A model generated the notes under the pieces. It made no database searches. It saw only the letters and a program-made list of their open reading frames with translations, and was not told the DNA's origin. Both the position numbers and the translations under genes were made by a program. Shown here in pieces: positions 17,615-26,610 of a stretch of DNA of 64,000 nucleotides (the first letter of the stretch is position 1; every line of letters begins with the position of its first letter). Location: contig NZ_JAFRGN010000036.1 in assembly GCF_017433805.1 (NCBI RefSeq), forward strand, positions 173,812 through 237,811, read 5' to 3'. The stretch comes from Butyrivibrio sp. (GTDB lineage Bacteria; Bacillota; Clostridia; Lachnospirales; Lachnospiraceae).

Positions 17615-17689
17615 TATGTTTTTTAATATTTATGCATCAAAAATGAATTTTTTAAATATTTATGCAAAAATGTGTTGCATTTTATGCAA
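17596..17689. promoter_or_regulatory. Candidate ArgR (ARG-box) operator cluster between argC and argG
   Basis: Two interleaved direct repeats are seen. TCAAAAATGAATT occurs at 17596-17608 and 17637-17649. AATATTTATGCA occurs at 17625-17636 and 17655-17666. The second AATATTTATGCA copy, read with flanks (17649-17668), fits the ARG-box pattern TnTGnATwwwwATnCAnA at nearly all fixed positions. A perfect inverted repeat TTGCAT-ttt-ATGCAA (17675-17689) covers the argG -35. The arrangement suits arginine repression of both units. Repressor identity is inferred; argR is not in the window. Confidence 0.6.
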
Positions 17690-17703
17690 TGATGATTTAT
17701 ATT
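17675..17703 (+). promoter_or_regulatory. Candidate sigma-A promoter of argG
   Basis: TTGCAT (17675-17680), 17 bases, TATATT (17698-17703). The -35 is the left arm of the TTGCAT-ttt-ATGCAA palindrome. A leader of roughly 95 bases follows before argG. Confidence 0.65.
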
Positions 17704-17801
17704 GAACTAGTAGCAGCTATTTGTGATTAATTATTATCAAGTAGCCGTACATAATTAATGATAATCGAAAAAATAATATAAAGAAAGATGAGGTTACGGT
17801 A

Positions 17802-19025
17802 ATGGCTAAAGAAAAAGTTATTCTTGCATATTCTGGTGGACTTGATACAACAGCTATCATTCCATGGCTTAAGGAGAACTTCGATTATGAAGTTGTATGC
17901 GTATGTATCGACTGTGGTCAGGAGGAAGAGCTTGACGGTCTTGAGGAAAGAGCTATCAGCTGCGGAGCAAGCAAGCTCTATATCCTTGATGTAGTTGATG
18001 AGTTCTGCGACGAATATATCGTTCCATGTGTACAGGCTCATGCAGTATATGAGAACAAGTACCTTCTTGGAACATCAATGGCACGTCCTCTTATCGCCAA
18101 GAAGCTTGTAGAAGTAGCTAGAAAAGAAGGCGCTGTTGCTATCTGCCACGGTGCTACAGGTAAGGGTAACGACCAGATCAGATTCGAGCTCGGAATCAAG
18201 GCTCTTGCACCAGACATCAAGATCATTGCTGCCTGGAGAAATGACAAGTGGACAATGGATTCCCGTGAATCAGAGATTGAATACTGCAAGGCTCATGGAA
18301 TCAATCTTCCATTCTCAGCAGATTCAAGCTACAGCCGTGATCGTAATCTCTGGCATATTTCCCATGAAGGTCTTGAGCTTGAGGATCCTTCACTTGAACC
18401 TAATTACAAACATCTCTTAGTACTCGGCAAAACTCCTGAGGATGCACCTGACACTCCTACTACTGTTACTATGACTTTCGAGGGCGGCGTTCCCAAGTCT
18501 GTTAATGGTAAGGAAATGAAGGTTTCAGATATCATCCGCACACTCAATAAGCTCGGCGGCGAGAACGGAATTGGTATCGTAGATATCGTTGAGAACCGTG
18601 TTGTAGGCATGAAGAGCCGTGGCGTTTATGAGACACCTGGCGGAACCATCCTCTACGAGGCACATCAGCAGCTTGAAGAGTTGATTTTAGACCGTGATAC
18701 CTATACAATGAAGAAAGATATGGGCAACAAGTTTGCTGATATAGTATATGAAGGGAAATGGTTCACTCCTCTTAGAGAGGCTGAGCAGGCTTTCATCCAG
18801 TCAACTCAGAAATATGTAACTGGCGAAGTAACATTCAAGCTTTACAAGGGCAATATCATTAAGGCTGGCACCAAGTCACCTTATTCTCTCTACAATGAGA
18901 GCATTGCTTCTTTCAAGACTGGCGACCTCTATGATCACCACGATGCAGAGGGCTTCATCAACCTCTTTGGTCTTTCATGCAAGGTTCGTGCTATGAAGAT
19001 GCAGGAAGTAGAATCCAATAAGTAA
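17802..19025 (+). CDS. argG: Argininosuccinate synthase
   Basis: 407 residues. It joins citrulline and aspartate with ATP. The N-terminal P-loop-like motif is [32 protein letters not shown] and [20 protein letters not shown] are strongly conserved ArgG segments. GAGG lies 8 bases before the ATG. It diverges from argC across the ARG-box region, so both halves of the pathway should respond together. argF and argH are not in the window. Codon choice is strongly biased compared with neighbours, consistent with high expression. Confidence 0.96.
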   Translation: MAKEKVILAYSGGLDTTAIIPWLKENFDYEVVCVCIDCGQEEELDGLEERAISCGASKLYILDVVDEFCDEYIVPCVQAHAVYENKYLLGTSMARPLIAKKLVEVARKEGAVAICHGATGKGNDQIRFELGIKALAPDIKIIAAWRNDKWTMDSRESEIEYCKAHGINLPFSADSSYSRDRNLWHISHEGLELEDPSLEPNYKHLLVLGKTPEDAPDTPTTVTMTFEGGVPKSVNGKEMKVSDIIRTLNKLGGENGIGIVDIVENRVVGMKSRGVYETPGGTILYEAHQQLEELILDRDTYTMKKDMGNKFADIVYEGKWFTPLREAEQAFIQSTQKYVTGEVTFKLYKGNIIKAGTKSPYSLYNESIASFKTGDLYDHHDAEGFINLFGLSCKVRAMKMQEVESNK

Positions 19026-19028
19026 TAC

Positions 19029-19322
19029 ATGAATTCTTTAGTTCTTATAATAGGATATTTGATCTTAGCTAATATAATAGGGTTTGCCTTAATGGGAATC
19101 GACAAACGGAGGGCGCGTAAGAACGCCTTCCGTGTTCCTGAGGCAACCCTATTTTCTGTGGCATTTGTGGGAGGCAGCATCGGCTCTATCCTGGGCATGA
19201 TCATCTTCCGCCACAAGACCAAACACTGGTATTTCACCCTTGGTATGCCACTTGTTCTAGTTCTTCAAATATTACTTGTAGCCGTACTATTTTGGCTTCC
19301 AATCTCTTTTAGCTTCATATAA
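19029..19322 (+). CDS. DUF1294 small membrane protein
   Basis: 97 residues. It has a hydrophobic first segment (LVLIIGYLILANIIGFALMG), then the DUF1294 signature DKRRARKNAFRVPE. Two further hydrophobic segments follow around FSVAFVGGSIGSILGM and VLVLQILLVAVLFW, with HKTKHWYF between. It starts 3 bases after the argG stop with no clear ribosome-binding site of its own, so expression probably depends on argG read-through. Function unknown. Confidence 0.8.
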   Translation: MNSLVLIIGYLILANIIGFALMGIDKRRARKNAFRVPEATLFSVAFVGGSIGSILGMIIFRHKTKHWYFTLGMPLVLVLQILLVAVLFWLPISFSFI

Positions 19323-19373
19323 AATAATGGGGAAGTATGAAAAAGTATCTTTATTTGTTTTGAGGGAAAAGAA

Positions 19374-20108
19374 ATGCATATAGCAGTATGTGATGACAAT
19401 ATAGCTGACAGGAAGCAGACCGAAAGGCTGCTCGGCAGACAGTCAGATAGATTCTTTAAGGAATGTGGAGAAAGGCTCTATATAGACTCCTATGGTAATG
19501 TGGAAGCTTTTTTACGCTATCCGCAGATGTATGATGGCCTTTTTGTAGACATGACATTGGAGGAGCCAAGAGGCTTTGAAATCGTCAAGCTCCTGTTAGA
19601 AGCAGGCGTTGTAAGACCTATTATTCTCTGTGTCTCATCAATTGATTACCGCAAGCAATACGAGGAATCCGGTCTTGAGATTCCTAATCTCATGTTCATA
19701 GACAAGCCCCTCAGAGTTGCTGAATTGACTGCCATGATAGATAAGATCAAGGAAATAAAGGGTGATCCTATCCCGACTCTGGAGCTTCGTGGCAAGGATG
19801 GCACCTTCTATGCCAAGAATGATGACATAGTATATGTCAAAAAACATGGTTCAGAACTCACCATTCATATAGCAGATGGCAGAGACATAACCCTGATCGA
19901 TGAAATCTATAATTTCTACGACCAGTGTGCTATTTTCCCGCAGATCTGCCCAATTAGTGACTATACTCTTATAAATGTCAATCACATCAAAAAGACTGGT
20001 TTTGCCAAAGTCACTATGGACTGTGGAGAGAGCTTTAGCATCTCTTTTGCCTATAGGAACGCGATCACTGAGGCCAGAGAGATCATCAAAAACTCTGCCA
20101 AAGGATGA
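19374..20108 (+). CDS. LytTR-family response regulator
   Basis: 244 residues. The receiver domain starts HIAVCDDNIADRKQ (acidic pair DD), with the likely phosphoacceptor in GLFVDMTLEEP (about residue 60) and a Lys in FIDKPLR. The C-terminal LytTR DNA-binding domain (about 140-240) has the typical IVYVKKHGSELTIHI and FPQICPISDYTLINVNHI. GAGGG lies 5-6 bases before the ATG. No histidine kinase gene is adjacent, so it is an orphan regulator; LytTR regulators often control peptide signalling or cell-wall genes in Firmicutes. Confidence 0.88.
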   Translation: MHIAVCDDNIADRKQTERLLGRQSDRFFKECGERLYIDSYGNVEAFLRYPQMYDGLFVDMTLEEPRGFEIVKLLLEAGVVRPIILCVSSIDYRKQYEESGLEIPNLMFIDKPLRVAELTAMIDKIKEIKGDPIPTLELRGKDGTFYAKNDDIVYVKKHGSELTIHIADGRDITLIDEIYNFYDQCAIFPQICPISDYTLINVNHIKKTGFAKVTMDCGESFSISFAYRNAITEAREIIKNSAKG

Positions 20109-20132
20109 AAAATCAAATAATTTACCAAATAA

Positions 20133-20167
20133 AAATCAACTAGCCACCTGGGTTAGTTGATTTTTTT
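20133..20167. terminator. Intrinsic terminator between convergent genes
   Basis: AAATCAACTA / TAGTTGATTT stem around a short GC-rich loop, followed on the plus strand by a run of seven T. A-rich sequence on the other side lets it also work for the minus-strand LacI gene, whose last codons lie in the stem. Confidence 0.8.
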
Positions 20168-21175
20168 AACGCTTTCGCCTTCTATCATATGTCCTTCAAG
20201 GATCATAATTCCCTGTCTGTATCTCTCACCGCTTATCTTACGGATAAGGTTAAGAACTGCATTTCTGCCCATCTCATAACTATCTACGCCGTAGGTTGTA
20301 AGCTTGATATCACATAGTCCTGGGAACAGATAGTTGTCATATCCTACAACGGAAATATCTTCCGGAACTCTGTAGCCATTTTCATTGAGCTTCTTGATCA
20401 GCATGCTTGCTGCCAGATCGCAGTTACAAAAGAACGCTGTTGGCATATCTTTAGGAAGCTGGAAATACTTATTAGCATCCATTATGCCATTTTCAAGGTC
20501 TCTGTCATTTATTATCCAGTCTTCTCTATAGGGCTCTCCATGCTCCAAAAGAGATTTAGAATAGCCCATGTACCTGTCAGTTATAGAACCTGAAGCCAGG
20601 ATAGTTCCAACAAAAGCAATATCCTTGTGGCCCATCTCAAAAAGATAGTTTGTAAGGCAATAGGCTCCATTATAACTATCTGAAACAACCGCATCCTCAT
20701 CTCCTGAGTGGTTGCAGAAATCCAGATAAACCATAGGAACTCCACTATCATCCTTGATAGCCTTGAGGTAATCATGATCAAGTCTTCCTACGACCACGAT
20801 ACCATCGACCTTGTTATCTTCTACAAGTCTTGGCGTAGCCTTGGCTTTCTCATTTTCAACAGAAATAACCTCCAGCATTGTAAAGCAGCCTTTATCCATG
20901 GCGATCTGCGATACCTGCTGATGCATTCTGGTATAAAAAGAACTATATTCACTCATAAAGTTCTCAGAAATAAGAACTCCAATGGTATAACTCTTGCTCG
21001 TAAAATCCTGCTTTCTGGATACTGAAGGAACATAACCCATCTCATCCGCAAGAGCATGAATCTTCTCTCTGAGCTCTTCACTCATTCCTTTTTGACCAGA
21101 AAGCGCCTTGGAAACCGTAACTGTACTGACGCCTATTCTATCTGCAATATCTTTAAGTCTTACTGTCTTAGCCAT
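20153..21175 (-). CDS. LacI-family transcriptional regulator
   Basis: 340 residues. The N-terminal helix-turn-helix is VRLKDIADRIGVSTVTVSKA, with the hinge helix near residue 50. The periplasmic-binding-like ligand domain follows (about 60-335), ending in a C-terminal inducer-domain segment (ISVVGYDNYLFPGL). The LacI family usually senses sugars or sugar phosphates and represses catabolic genes. GGAGAGGAAA precedes the ATG. Its own upstream region holds two inverted repeats that could be its operators. No sugar gene is adjacent, so targets are unknown. Confidence 0.9.
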   Translation of the reverse strand: MAKTVRLKDIADRIGVSTVTVSKALSGQKGMSEELREKIHALADEMGYVPSVSRKQDFTSKSYTIGVLISENFMSEYSSFYTRMHQQVSQIAMDKGCFTMLEVISVENEKAKATPRLVEDNKVDGIVVVGRLDHDYLKAIKDDSGVPMVYLDFCNHSGDEDAVVSDSYNGAYCLTNYLFEMGHKDIAFVGTILASGSITDRYMGYSKSLLEHGEPYREDWIINDRDLENGIMDANKYFQLPKDMPTAFFCNCDLAASMLIKKLNENGYRVPEDISVVGYDNYLFPGLCDIKLTTYGVDSYEMGRNAVLNLIRKISGERYRQGIMILEGHMIEGESVKKIN

Positions 21176-21215
21176 CGTGATTTCCTCTCCAAGAAATAAA
21201 CTAGTAATAGTATAA

Positions 21216-21276
21216 ACTAAATTTAGTCAATAATATACTAATTAATCTATCGAATTTTGTGAATTTATCTTCACAA
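21216..21276. promoter_or_regulatory. Two inverted repeats in the lacI/DUF5721 divergent region
   Basis: ACTAAATTTAGT (21216-21227) is a perfect 12-base palindrome. TTGTGAA-tttatc-TTCACAA (21257-21276) is a perfect inverted repeat with 7-base arms. Both sit between divergent genes, where operators are expected. The second resembles a CRP/FNR-type site but the half-site spacing (TGTGA-N8-TCACA) is 2 bases too long for CRP. Confidence 0.45.
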
Positions 21277-21410
21277 TTATTATAAAAATTAGCATATTGA
21301 AATGTTGCAATAATATTAGTTTTTCATGATATACTAATCAAGTGGTGCAAAACTTATGGACTCTTTGCATAAAATGCACAAAAAGCACACCAAATCAGAT
21401 AGGAAACAAA

Positions 21411-21914
21411 ATGATCGCAGTTAAAATATCTAACAAAAAAGATTTCATGGGAAGGCTCCTTGCTACAGACCTGTTCGATAGCTACTACGTAGAAGAGGCT
21501 GTGATAGAGACCTTTAACACCTTCCATGTTGACGGACATATTCATAAAGACTTCTACAAGAACGATGAAACAACTACAGAAGCTGATAAAACAGGCGATT
21601 TCTCCAGATGGAGCGATCTCAGGAGCCTCTGCTTTGATCTTATCAAGGGTAAAAGAACTCCTCTTGGCTTTAAATTGGTTTTCCATCCTGATGAAGAGGT
21701 CAAAAAGGCCATTGTAGCAGAAGCAGATGCCGGAATCAGACCAGAAGATGTTCTTCTCGGAATCAATATCCGCTTTAACGGCGAATTCATACAGATTACA
21801 ACAGGAACTACATTCAAGATTTTCTCAATGGATAAGACAATAGAAAAAGCCTGGGATGAATATATCCCAAGCTTTCTAAGCAAATCTAATATTTCCACAA
21901 TAGACTATGACTGA
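21411..21914 (+). CDS. DUF5721 family protein
   Basis: 167 residues, recognised by the opening MIAVKISNKKDFMGRLLATD and FNTFHVDGHIHKDFY, a pattern of DUF5721 proteins of Lachnospiraceae. The middle has WSDLRSLCFDLIKGKRTPLGFK and the end is a compact beta-rich region (FNGEFIQITTGTTFKIF). No signal peptide or membrane segment; cytoplasmic. The start at 21411 has AGGAAA upstream; a longer frame from 21342 has no site. Its last 10 bases overlap the convergent Hpt gene. Function unknown. Confidence 0.78.
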   Translation: MIAVKISNKKDFMGRLLATDLFDSYYVEEAVIETFNTFHVDGHIHKDFYKNDETTTEADKTGDFSRWSDLRSLCFDLIKGKRTPLGFKLVFHPDEEVKKAIVAEADAGIRPEDVLLGINIRFNGEFIQITTGTTFKIFSMDKTIEKAWDEYIPSFLSKSNISTIDYD

Positions 21915-22264
21915 TACTTTTCCAATATTACTATCAGCTCATCATATTTAGGTTTGATCTGATTGTAATAATCTTCATATCCTTCCATGGAGCCAGCTCT
22001 TAAAACCTCTGTAAGCTCTTTGACCGGTGTAAGAAATCCCTTAAGTCCGAGATTGGCGCCTACACCCTTTAGTGTATGTACAGCCTTAAATGCTTCCGAG
22101 ACATTTCCTTCCTCAAGATATTTGGTCAGGTCATTCATGCTCTGATCCTTGAGGAACTTAAACATAAATCTGGCAATGAGATCCTCATTGCCCATAAACC
22201 TGTCTAATATCTCGTCCCAGTCGACACCCCATTCAATTAGCTCAGCCTTGAATCCTGCGTCCAT
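21905..22264 (-). CDS. Stand-alone histidine phosphotransfer (Hpt) protein
   Basis: 119 residues forming one Hpt four-helix domain. The phosphorylated His lies in KAVHTLKGVGANLGL (HTLKG, about residue 63), preceded by RFMFKFLKDQS and followed by the acidic C-terminal helix. Such proteins relay phosphate between hybrid kinases and regulators. No phosphorelay gene is adjacent. GGTG lies upstream of the ATG. It ends inside the 3' end of the DUF5721 gene on the opposite strand. Confidence 0.85.
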   Translation of the reverse strand: MDAGFKAELIEWGVDWDEILDRFMGNEDLIARFMFKFLKDQSMNDLTKYLEEGNVSEAFKAVHTLKGVGANLGLKGFLTPVKELTEVLRAGSMEGYEDYYNQIKPKYDELIVILEKYQS

Positions 22265-22390
22265 ATATCACCGAATACCTTTCACGAAAAAAAGTATAGA
22301 TTATGCGCCATATAATGATTATACAACCTTTATAAACTGGCTTCAACTTAACACATCTTAGTTTATTTTAATTTAAGATATACGTAATTA

Positions 22391-23464
22391 TCAGTTATTT
22401 TCTACCTTGCTGAGCTTCTCTGCCTGATCAGCCGCAATAAGTGAATCAATGATCTCATCGATATCACCGTCCATGATCTGATCAATCTTGTACAGAGTAA
22501 GTCCTATTCTGTGGTCTGTCACTCTTCCCTGGTGGAAATTGTAGGTTCTGATCTTCTCGGATCTGTCACCGCTTCCAACCTGACTACGTCTGAGCTCTGC
22601 CTCATTATTATGCTGTCTCTCCTGCTCAAGCTCATATAACTTGGCTCTCAGAACTCTAAGCGCCTTGGCCTTGTTCTGCTGCTGGCTCTTCTCATCCTGA
22701 CAGGAAATAACGATTCCAGTTGGGAAATGTGTAAGTCTGACCGCTGAATCTGTAGTATTGACGCACTGTCCACCATTACCGGAAGCTCTGAATACGTCAA
22801 ATTTACAGTCATTCATATCGATCTCAACTTCTACATCTTCAACCTCAGGCATGATAGCTACAGTTATAGCTGAAGTATGAATTCTTCCGCCAGATTCAGT
22901 TGCTGGTATTCTCTGAACTCTGTGTACTCCACTCTCAAATTTAAGTCTTGAGTAAGCACCATTTCCCTTGATCATAAAGCTGACCGTCTTGATACCACCA
23001 ATTCCGATGTCTTCAACGCTCATAGTCTCTACGCGCCAGCCCTGTCTCTCAGCATATCTGGTATAAACTCTATACATATCAGCTGCAAAAAGAGCTGCCT
23101 CGTCGCCGCCAACACCGGCTCTTATCTCAACGATAACGTTCTTGTCGTCATTAGGATCCTTGGGAAGAAGTAAAATCTTGAGCTGGCTCTCAAGCTCAGG
23201 AACCCTGTCCTTGGCTGCCTGAAGCTCTTCCTTGAGCATCTCCTTCATCTCAGGATCAGACTCCTCATCCAGCATAGATAAGCTCTCTTCTATAGTCTCC
23301 TTACACTTCTTGTACTCGTTATAGCATGCAACAAGTGGCTCAAGATTCTTTTGCTCCTTCATGAGCTTACGAAATCTCTCCTGATCAGCTATAACTGAAG
23401 GTTCATTTAGTTCCATTGTAATATCTTCGTACTTACGAAGAATGTCTTCTATTCTATCAAACAT
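22391..23464 (-). CDS. prfA: Peptide chain release factor 1
   Basis: 357 residues. It ends translation at UAA and UAG. The catalytic loop is [20 protein letters not shown], with the GGQ motif methylated by PrmC. The PCRF domain is N-terminal ([14 protein letters not shown]). The stop-codon recognition tripeptide is in the [19 protein letters not shown] region (R-x-PATESGG). The start at 23464 has GAGGA 9 bases upstream; an ATG 6 codons earlier has no site. It follows its own modifying enzyme gene prmC, as usual in Firmicutes. Confidence 0.95.
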   Translation of the reverse strand: MFDRIEDILRKYEDITMELNEPSVIADQERFRKLMKEQKNLEPLVACYNEYKKCKETIEESLSMLDEESDPEMKEMLKEELQAAKDRVPELESQLKILLLPKDPNDDKNVIVEIRAGVGGDEAALFAADMYRVYTRYAERQGWRVETMSVEDIGIGGIKTVSFMIKGNGAYSRLKFESGVHRVQRIPATESGGRIHTSAITVAIMPEVEDVEVEIDMNDCKFDVFRASGNGGQCVNTTDSAVRLTHFPTGIVISCQDEKSQQQNKAKALRVLRAKLYELEQERQHNNEAELRRSQVGSGDRSEKIRTYNFHQGRVTDHRIGLTLYKIDQIMDGDIDEIIDSLIAADQAEKLSKVENN

Positions 23465-23561
23465 TTCTCTATCCTCGCGCATTTATGGTCATATCCGCAG
23501 TTTCTCTGGCAAATATGATCCTATGTTAGTAGTTACTGATTACTATCAATTTGCGCGCCTG

Positions 23562-24407
23562 CTAATAGAAACATGCTGATACCACTCTGTCATTACCTCC
23601 AAGGTCCTTAACAACCTGAATGTCATGATACACCTTTTTATCCTCAAGCATACGAACTACTGCCTCAGCCTGGTCATAGCCAATCTCAAGAAGCAGATAT
23701 CCGCTTGAATACAGAAACTCAGGTGCTCTGTCAATAATCCGCTTATAAAAAACAAGTCCATCCTCAGAACCATCAAGAGCCAGCCTTGGCTCGTGGTCCT
23801 TGACCTCTGGTGCCAAAGTCTCTATCACACTGCTGGCAATATATGGCGGATTGGAAACAATAATATCAAACTTGCCAACTTCTGTAGTTGGGAAAAGATC
23901 TGTCTCAATAAACTCAGCTCTGTCAGAAAAACCAAGCTCAGCAGCATTGCTCCTTGCAACATCCAGAGCCTTGCTGGAAATATCTGTGCATACAGCCTTG
24001 GTATCATTAGAATAATTAAGAAGACTAAGTGCAATACAGCCTGAACCTGTGCACAGATCCATAATCCTCATAGTATCTTCCAGATTGCGGAGAGCTTCCT
24101 CCACCAGAATCTCAGTATCCTGCTCTGGAATCAGAACATCACTATTCACATTAAAATCAAGTCCCATAAAGCTCCACTTGCCCAGGATATAGGCAACAGG
24201 CTCATGGGCTGCTCTTCTGTCTATCATAGCCAGATACTTCTCTTTATTCTCATCTGATACTTCCATATCAGGATGCGCCAAAAGAGTGCTATGGTCAGTG
24301 CCACACACGTATTCTAAAAGGAGCCGGGAATCCAGCCTAGCTTCCGTGATCCCGGCCCTTTCTAATGTCTCTAATCCAGTTGTAAATAAATCAACGTATT
24401 TACTCAT
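23562..24407 (-). CDS. prmC: Release factor glutamine methyltransferase
   Basis: 281 residues. It methylates the GGQ glutamine of release factors. The SAM domain has IMDLCTGSGCIALSLL, and the catalytic motif is NPPY (FDIIVSNPPYIASS, about residue 190). The N-terminal helical domain is present. The gene starts 2 bases after the DUF1385 stop and reads into prfA after about 100 bases, matching the usual rpmE-DUF1385-prmC-prfA order. Confidence 0.94.
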   Translation of the reverse strand: MSKYVDLFTTGLETLERAGITEARLDSRLLLEYVCGTDHSTLLAHPDMEVSDENKEKYLAMIDRRAAHEPVAYILGKWSFMGLDFNVNSDVLIPEQDTEILVEEALRNLEDTMRIMDLCTGSGCIALSLLNYSNDTKAVCTDISSKALDVARSNAAELGFSDRAEFIETDLFPTTEVGKFDIIVSNPPYIASSVIETLAPEVKDHEPRLALDGSEDGLVFYKRIIDRAPEFLYSSGYLLLEIGYDQAEAVVRMLEDKKVYHDIQVVKDLGGNDRVVSACFY

Positions 24408-24409
24408 TT

Positions 24410-25396
24410 TTACTCTTCTTCGTCATCCTTGAGCCAGCTGTCATCGATCTCATAGCCAAAAGAATCCTTGAGGAATTCCTTCCAGTCGAAAACAGACTCA
24501 ACTGACTTAATGGCAACCTCGATCATGCTGTCATCTGGTTCCTTGGTTGTGAGCCTCTGAAGCCACAAACCAGGAGCTGAAATAAGCTTAATAAGGAAGA
24601 AATCTGTTCTGCCAGCAAGTGAGATAAGCTCATAAGAAATGCCTGCAATAACAGGAATAAGCAGTATCCTGAGAGCGATCTTAAGAGCATATGAATCAAC
24701 TCTGATAAAGAAAAACAGGACAATACTAACGAGCATTACAAACAAAATAAAGCTACTGCCACATCTCTTGTGAAGTCTTGAGCTCTTTCTGACATTGCCA
24801 ACAGTAAGAGGTCTTCCCTTCTCAATGCAGTTAATACACTTATGCTCTGCACCATGATACTGGAACAGGCGTCTGATATCCTTCATACAGGAAATCAGCA
24901 GAATGTACAGAATAAAAATAACTATTCTGAGTACACCCTCGGCAATAGCGATCAGAGAAGCATTTCTGATATATTTGCTCAGAATCTCTGAAAGCGCATA
25001 TGGTAAAACCATGAATAATCCAATAGCAAACAGGAATGAAATAGCTGTAGTAACAACCATAAGGAAAGTATCCTCATGTCCACCTGAAACAGCATCAATC
25101 TCCTCGTCAAGCTTGGTAGGCTTCTCATTACCCTCTTCATAGAATGAAGATGAATAATTAAGAGACTTAAGTCCCAAAATAAGAGAATCTATAAATACGA
25201 AAATACCTCTGACAAATGGAATGTTAAGAAGCTTACTGCCATAAGCAATTCCGTGGTACTCGTCAACTTCAACCTCTATTTCCCCATTAGGCTTTCTGAC
25301 TGCAACAGCGTACATATCCTTATTCTTCATCATAACGCCTTCAAGTACAGCCTGTCCGCCTATTCCCGAATAATGTCTGATCTTACGTTTTTTCAT
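24410..25396 (-). CDS. DUF1385 membrane protein (YqhQ-like)
   Basis: 328 residues. The family signature GGQAVLEGVMMK is at residues 13-24, followed by VAVRKPNGEIEVE. Four or so membrane segments span about 100-240, and the conserved FQYHGAEHKCINCIE (His/Cys-rich) is near 180. The family is conserved in Firmicutes next to prmC and prfA; its molecular role is not settled. No clear ribosome-binding site stands out beyond GGGGAAC upstream of the ATG. The acidic C-terminus (DDSWLKDDEEE) is distinctive. Confidence 0.88.
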   Translation of the reverse strand: MKKRKIRHYSGIGGQAVLEGVMMKNKDMYAVAVRKPNGEIEVEVDEYHGIAYGSKLLNIPFVRGIFVFIDSLILGLKSLNYSSSFYEEGNEKPTKLDEEIDAVSGGHEDTFLMVVTTAISFLFAIGLFMVLPYALSEILSKYIRNASLIAIAEGVLRIVIFILYILLISCMKDIRRLFQYHGAEHKCINCIEKGRPLTVGNVRKSSRLHKRCGSSFILFVMLVSIVLFFFIRVDSYALKIALRILLIPVIAGISYELISLAGRTDFFLIKLISAPGLWLQRLTTKEPDDSMIEVAIKSVESVFDWKEFLKDSFGYEIDDSWLKDDEEE

Positions 25397-25427
25397 GCTA
25401 GTTCCCCGTTTCGTTTAGTCTAGTAGC

Positions 25428-25460
25428 AAAAAAGAGGCTGAGGCTAATTGCCTCAACCTC
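25428..25460 (-). terminator. Intrinsic terminator after rpmE
   Basis: Minus strand stem GAGGTTGAGGC / GCCTCAGCCTC with a 5-base loop, followed by TTTTTT. It lies between rpmE and the DUF1385 gene, so the downstream genes rely on read-through or their own promoter. Confidence 0.85.
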
Positions 25461-25478
25461 TTTATTTTACTAAATAGA

Positions 25479-25685
25479 TTACTGGTTGTTCATGCCGTAT
25501 TTCTTGTTGAATCTGTCAATACGTCCACGAGCACTTGTAGCCTTCTGCTGGCCAGTATAGAATGGATGGCACTTTGAGCAAATTTCTACGTGAATCTCGC
25601 TCTTTGTTGATCCAACTGTGAATGTGTTACCGCAGTTGCAAGTAACAGTGGCCTGATGGAATTCTGGCTGAATGTCCTGTCTCAT
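25479..25685 (-). CDS. rpmE: 50S ribosomal protein L31, zinc-binding form
   Basis: 68 residues of the large ribosomal subunit. Zinc ligands are visible as TCNCGN and ICSKCH, so this is the Cys-plus (type A) form. [20 protein letters not shown] is the conserved C-terminal half. GAGAGGTGAG precedes the ATG. A promoter and a leader of about 70 bases lie upstream. Confidence 0.97.
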   Translation of the reverse strand: MRQDIQPEFHQATVTCNCGNTFTVGSTKSEIHVEICSKCHPFYTGQQKATSARGRIDRFNKKYGMNNQ

Positions 25686-25736
25686 CTCTTCTCACCTCTC
25701 TATATACAAAAAATCTTCTAATTAACTATAGTTACC

Positions 25737-25789
25737 GCTGTTCATTACAACAGCTATATCAATATAACATACTTAAAAGTCAAGTGCAA
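25737..25789 (-). promoter_or_regulatory. rpmE promoter and leader hairpin
   Basis: Minus strand TTGCAC (25789-25784), 17 bases, TATATT (25766-25761). The transcript would then begin with a small stem GCTGTT / AACAGC (25754-25737), 50 bases before the start codon. L31 leader motifs exist in Firmicutes; whether this is one cannot be decided by eye. Confidence 0.45.
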
Positions 25790-25841
25790 GTATTTTTTCA
25801 TTAAATTCATACTAAAAAACTATATAGGTAAATCCGGCAGT

Positions 25842-26582
25842 TTACAGCTTGTGAAGAGCCCTGTTAAGGAACTGTCTGGTCCTCTCCTCTTTGGGATTTC
25901 CAAAGATTTCCTGTGGCGTTCCCTGCTCAACCACAACGCCGCCATCCATAAATACTACTCTTGAAGCAACCTCTTTTGCAAAAGACATCTCGTGTGTTAC
26001 CACTACCATTGTTGTACCCTCAAGAGCAAGCTTTTTCATAGTCTCAAGTACTTCCCCTGTAAGCTCTGGATCAAGAGCACTTGTAGGCTCGTCAAAAAGG
26101 ATTACCTTGGGTTCAGGAGCAATCGCCCTTGCTATAGCAACTCTCTGCTGCTGACCGCCTGATAATTCACCAGGATAATAGTAGGCTCTATCCAGCATTC
26201 CAACCTTGGCCAGAACCTCAAGCGCTTTCTCTTTGGCTTTATCCTTGGGCATTTTCCTTGCTGTAACAAGTCCCTCCATAACATTTTCAAGGGCTGTCAT
26301 ATTGTTAAAGAGATTAAAGCTCTGGAACACAAAGCCCATCTCCATTCTGAGCATCTTGATATCCTTCTGCGAAATATGGGCCATATCTCCCTTGTAATCA
26401 TCAAAGATAATCTCTCCGATATCAGCCTTTTCCAAAAAGCTCATGCAGCGAAGAAGTGTTGTCTTACCTGATCCAGACTGTCCGATTATGGCAACAACCT
26501 CTCCTTTATCAACTTTAAAGTCCATTCCGGACAGTACTCCTGTTCCAGAAAAAGACTTGTGTAAATTATGTATTTCCAGCAT
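25842..26582 (-). CDS. Polar amino-acid ABC transporter ATPase (GlnQ-like)
   Basis: 246 residues. Walker A is [11 protein letters not shown] (residues 33-43), Q-loop [11 protein letters not shown], signature LSGGQQQR, Walker [15 protein letters not shown] and the switch His in VVTHEMSFA. The [16 protein letters not shown] region is characteristic of PAAT ATPases. It is the last gene of the binding protein-permease-ATPase operon. AAGGTG lies before the ATG. Confidence 0.93.
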   Translation of the reverse strand: MLEIHNLHKSFSGTGVLSGMDFKVDKGEVVAIIGQSGSGKTTLLRCMSFLEKADIGEIIFDDYKGDMAHISQKDIKMLRMEMGFVFQSFNLFNNMTALENVMEGLVTARKMPKDKAKEKALEVLAKVGMLDRAYYYPGELSGGQQQRVAIARAIAPEPKVILFDEPTSALDPELTGEVLETMKKLALEGTTMVVVTHEMSFAKEVASRVVFMDGGVVVEQGTPQEIFGNPKEERTRQFLNRALHKL

Positions 26583-26610
26583 ATTACTTCACCTTTTACT
26601 TATCCTAAAA

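Noticed and set aside
21257-21276. CRP site
   Set aside because: Half-site spacing is N8 instead of N6, so only operator-like is claimed.
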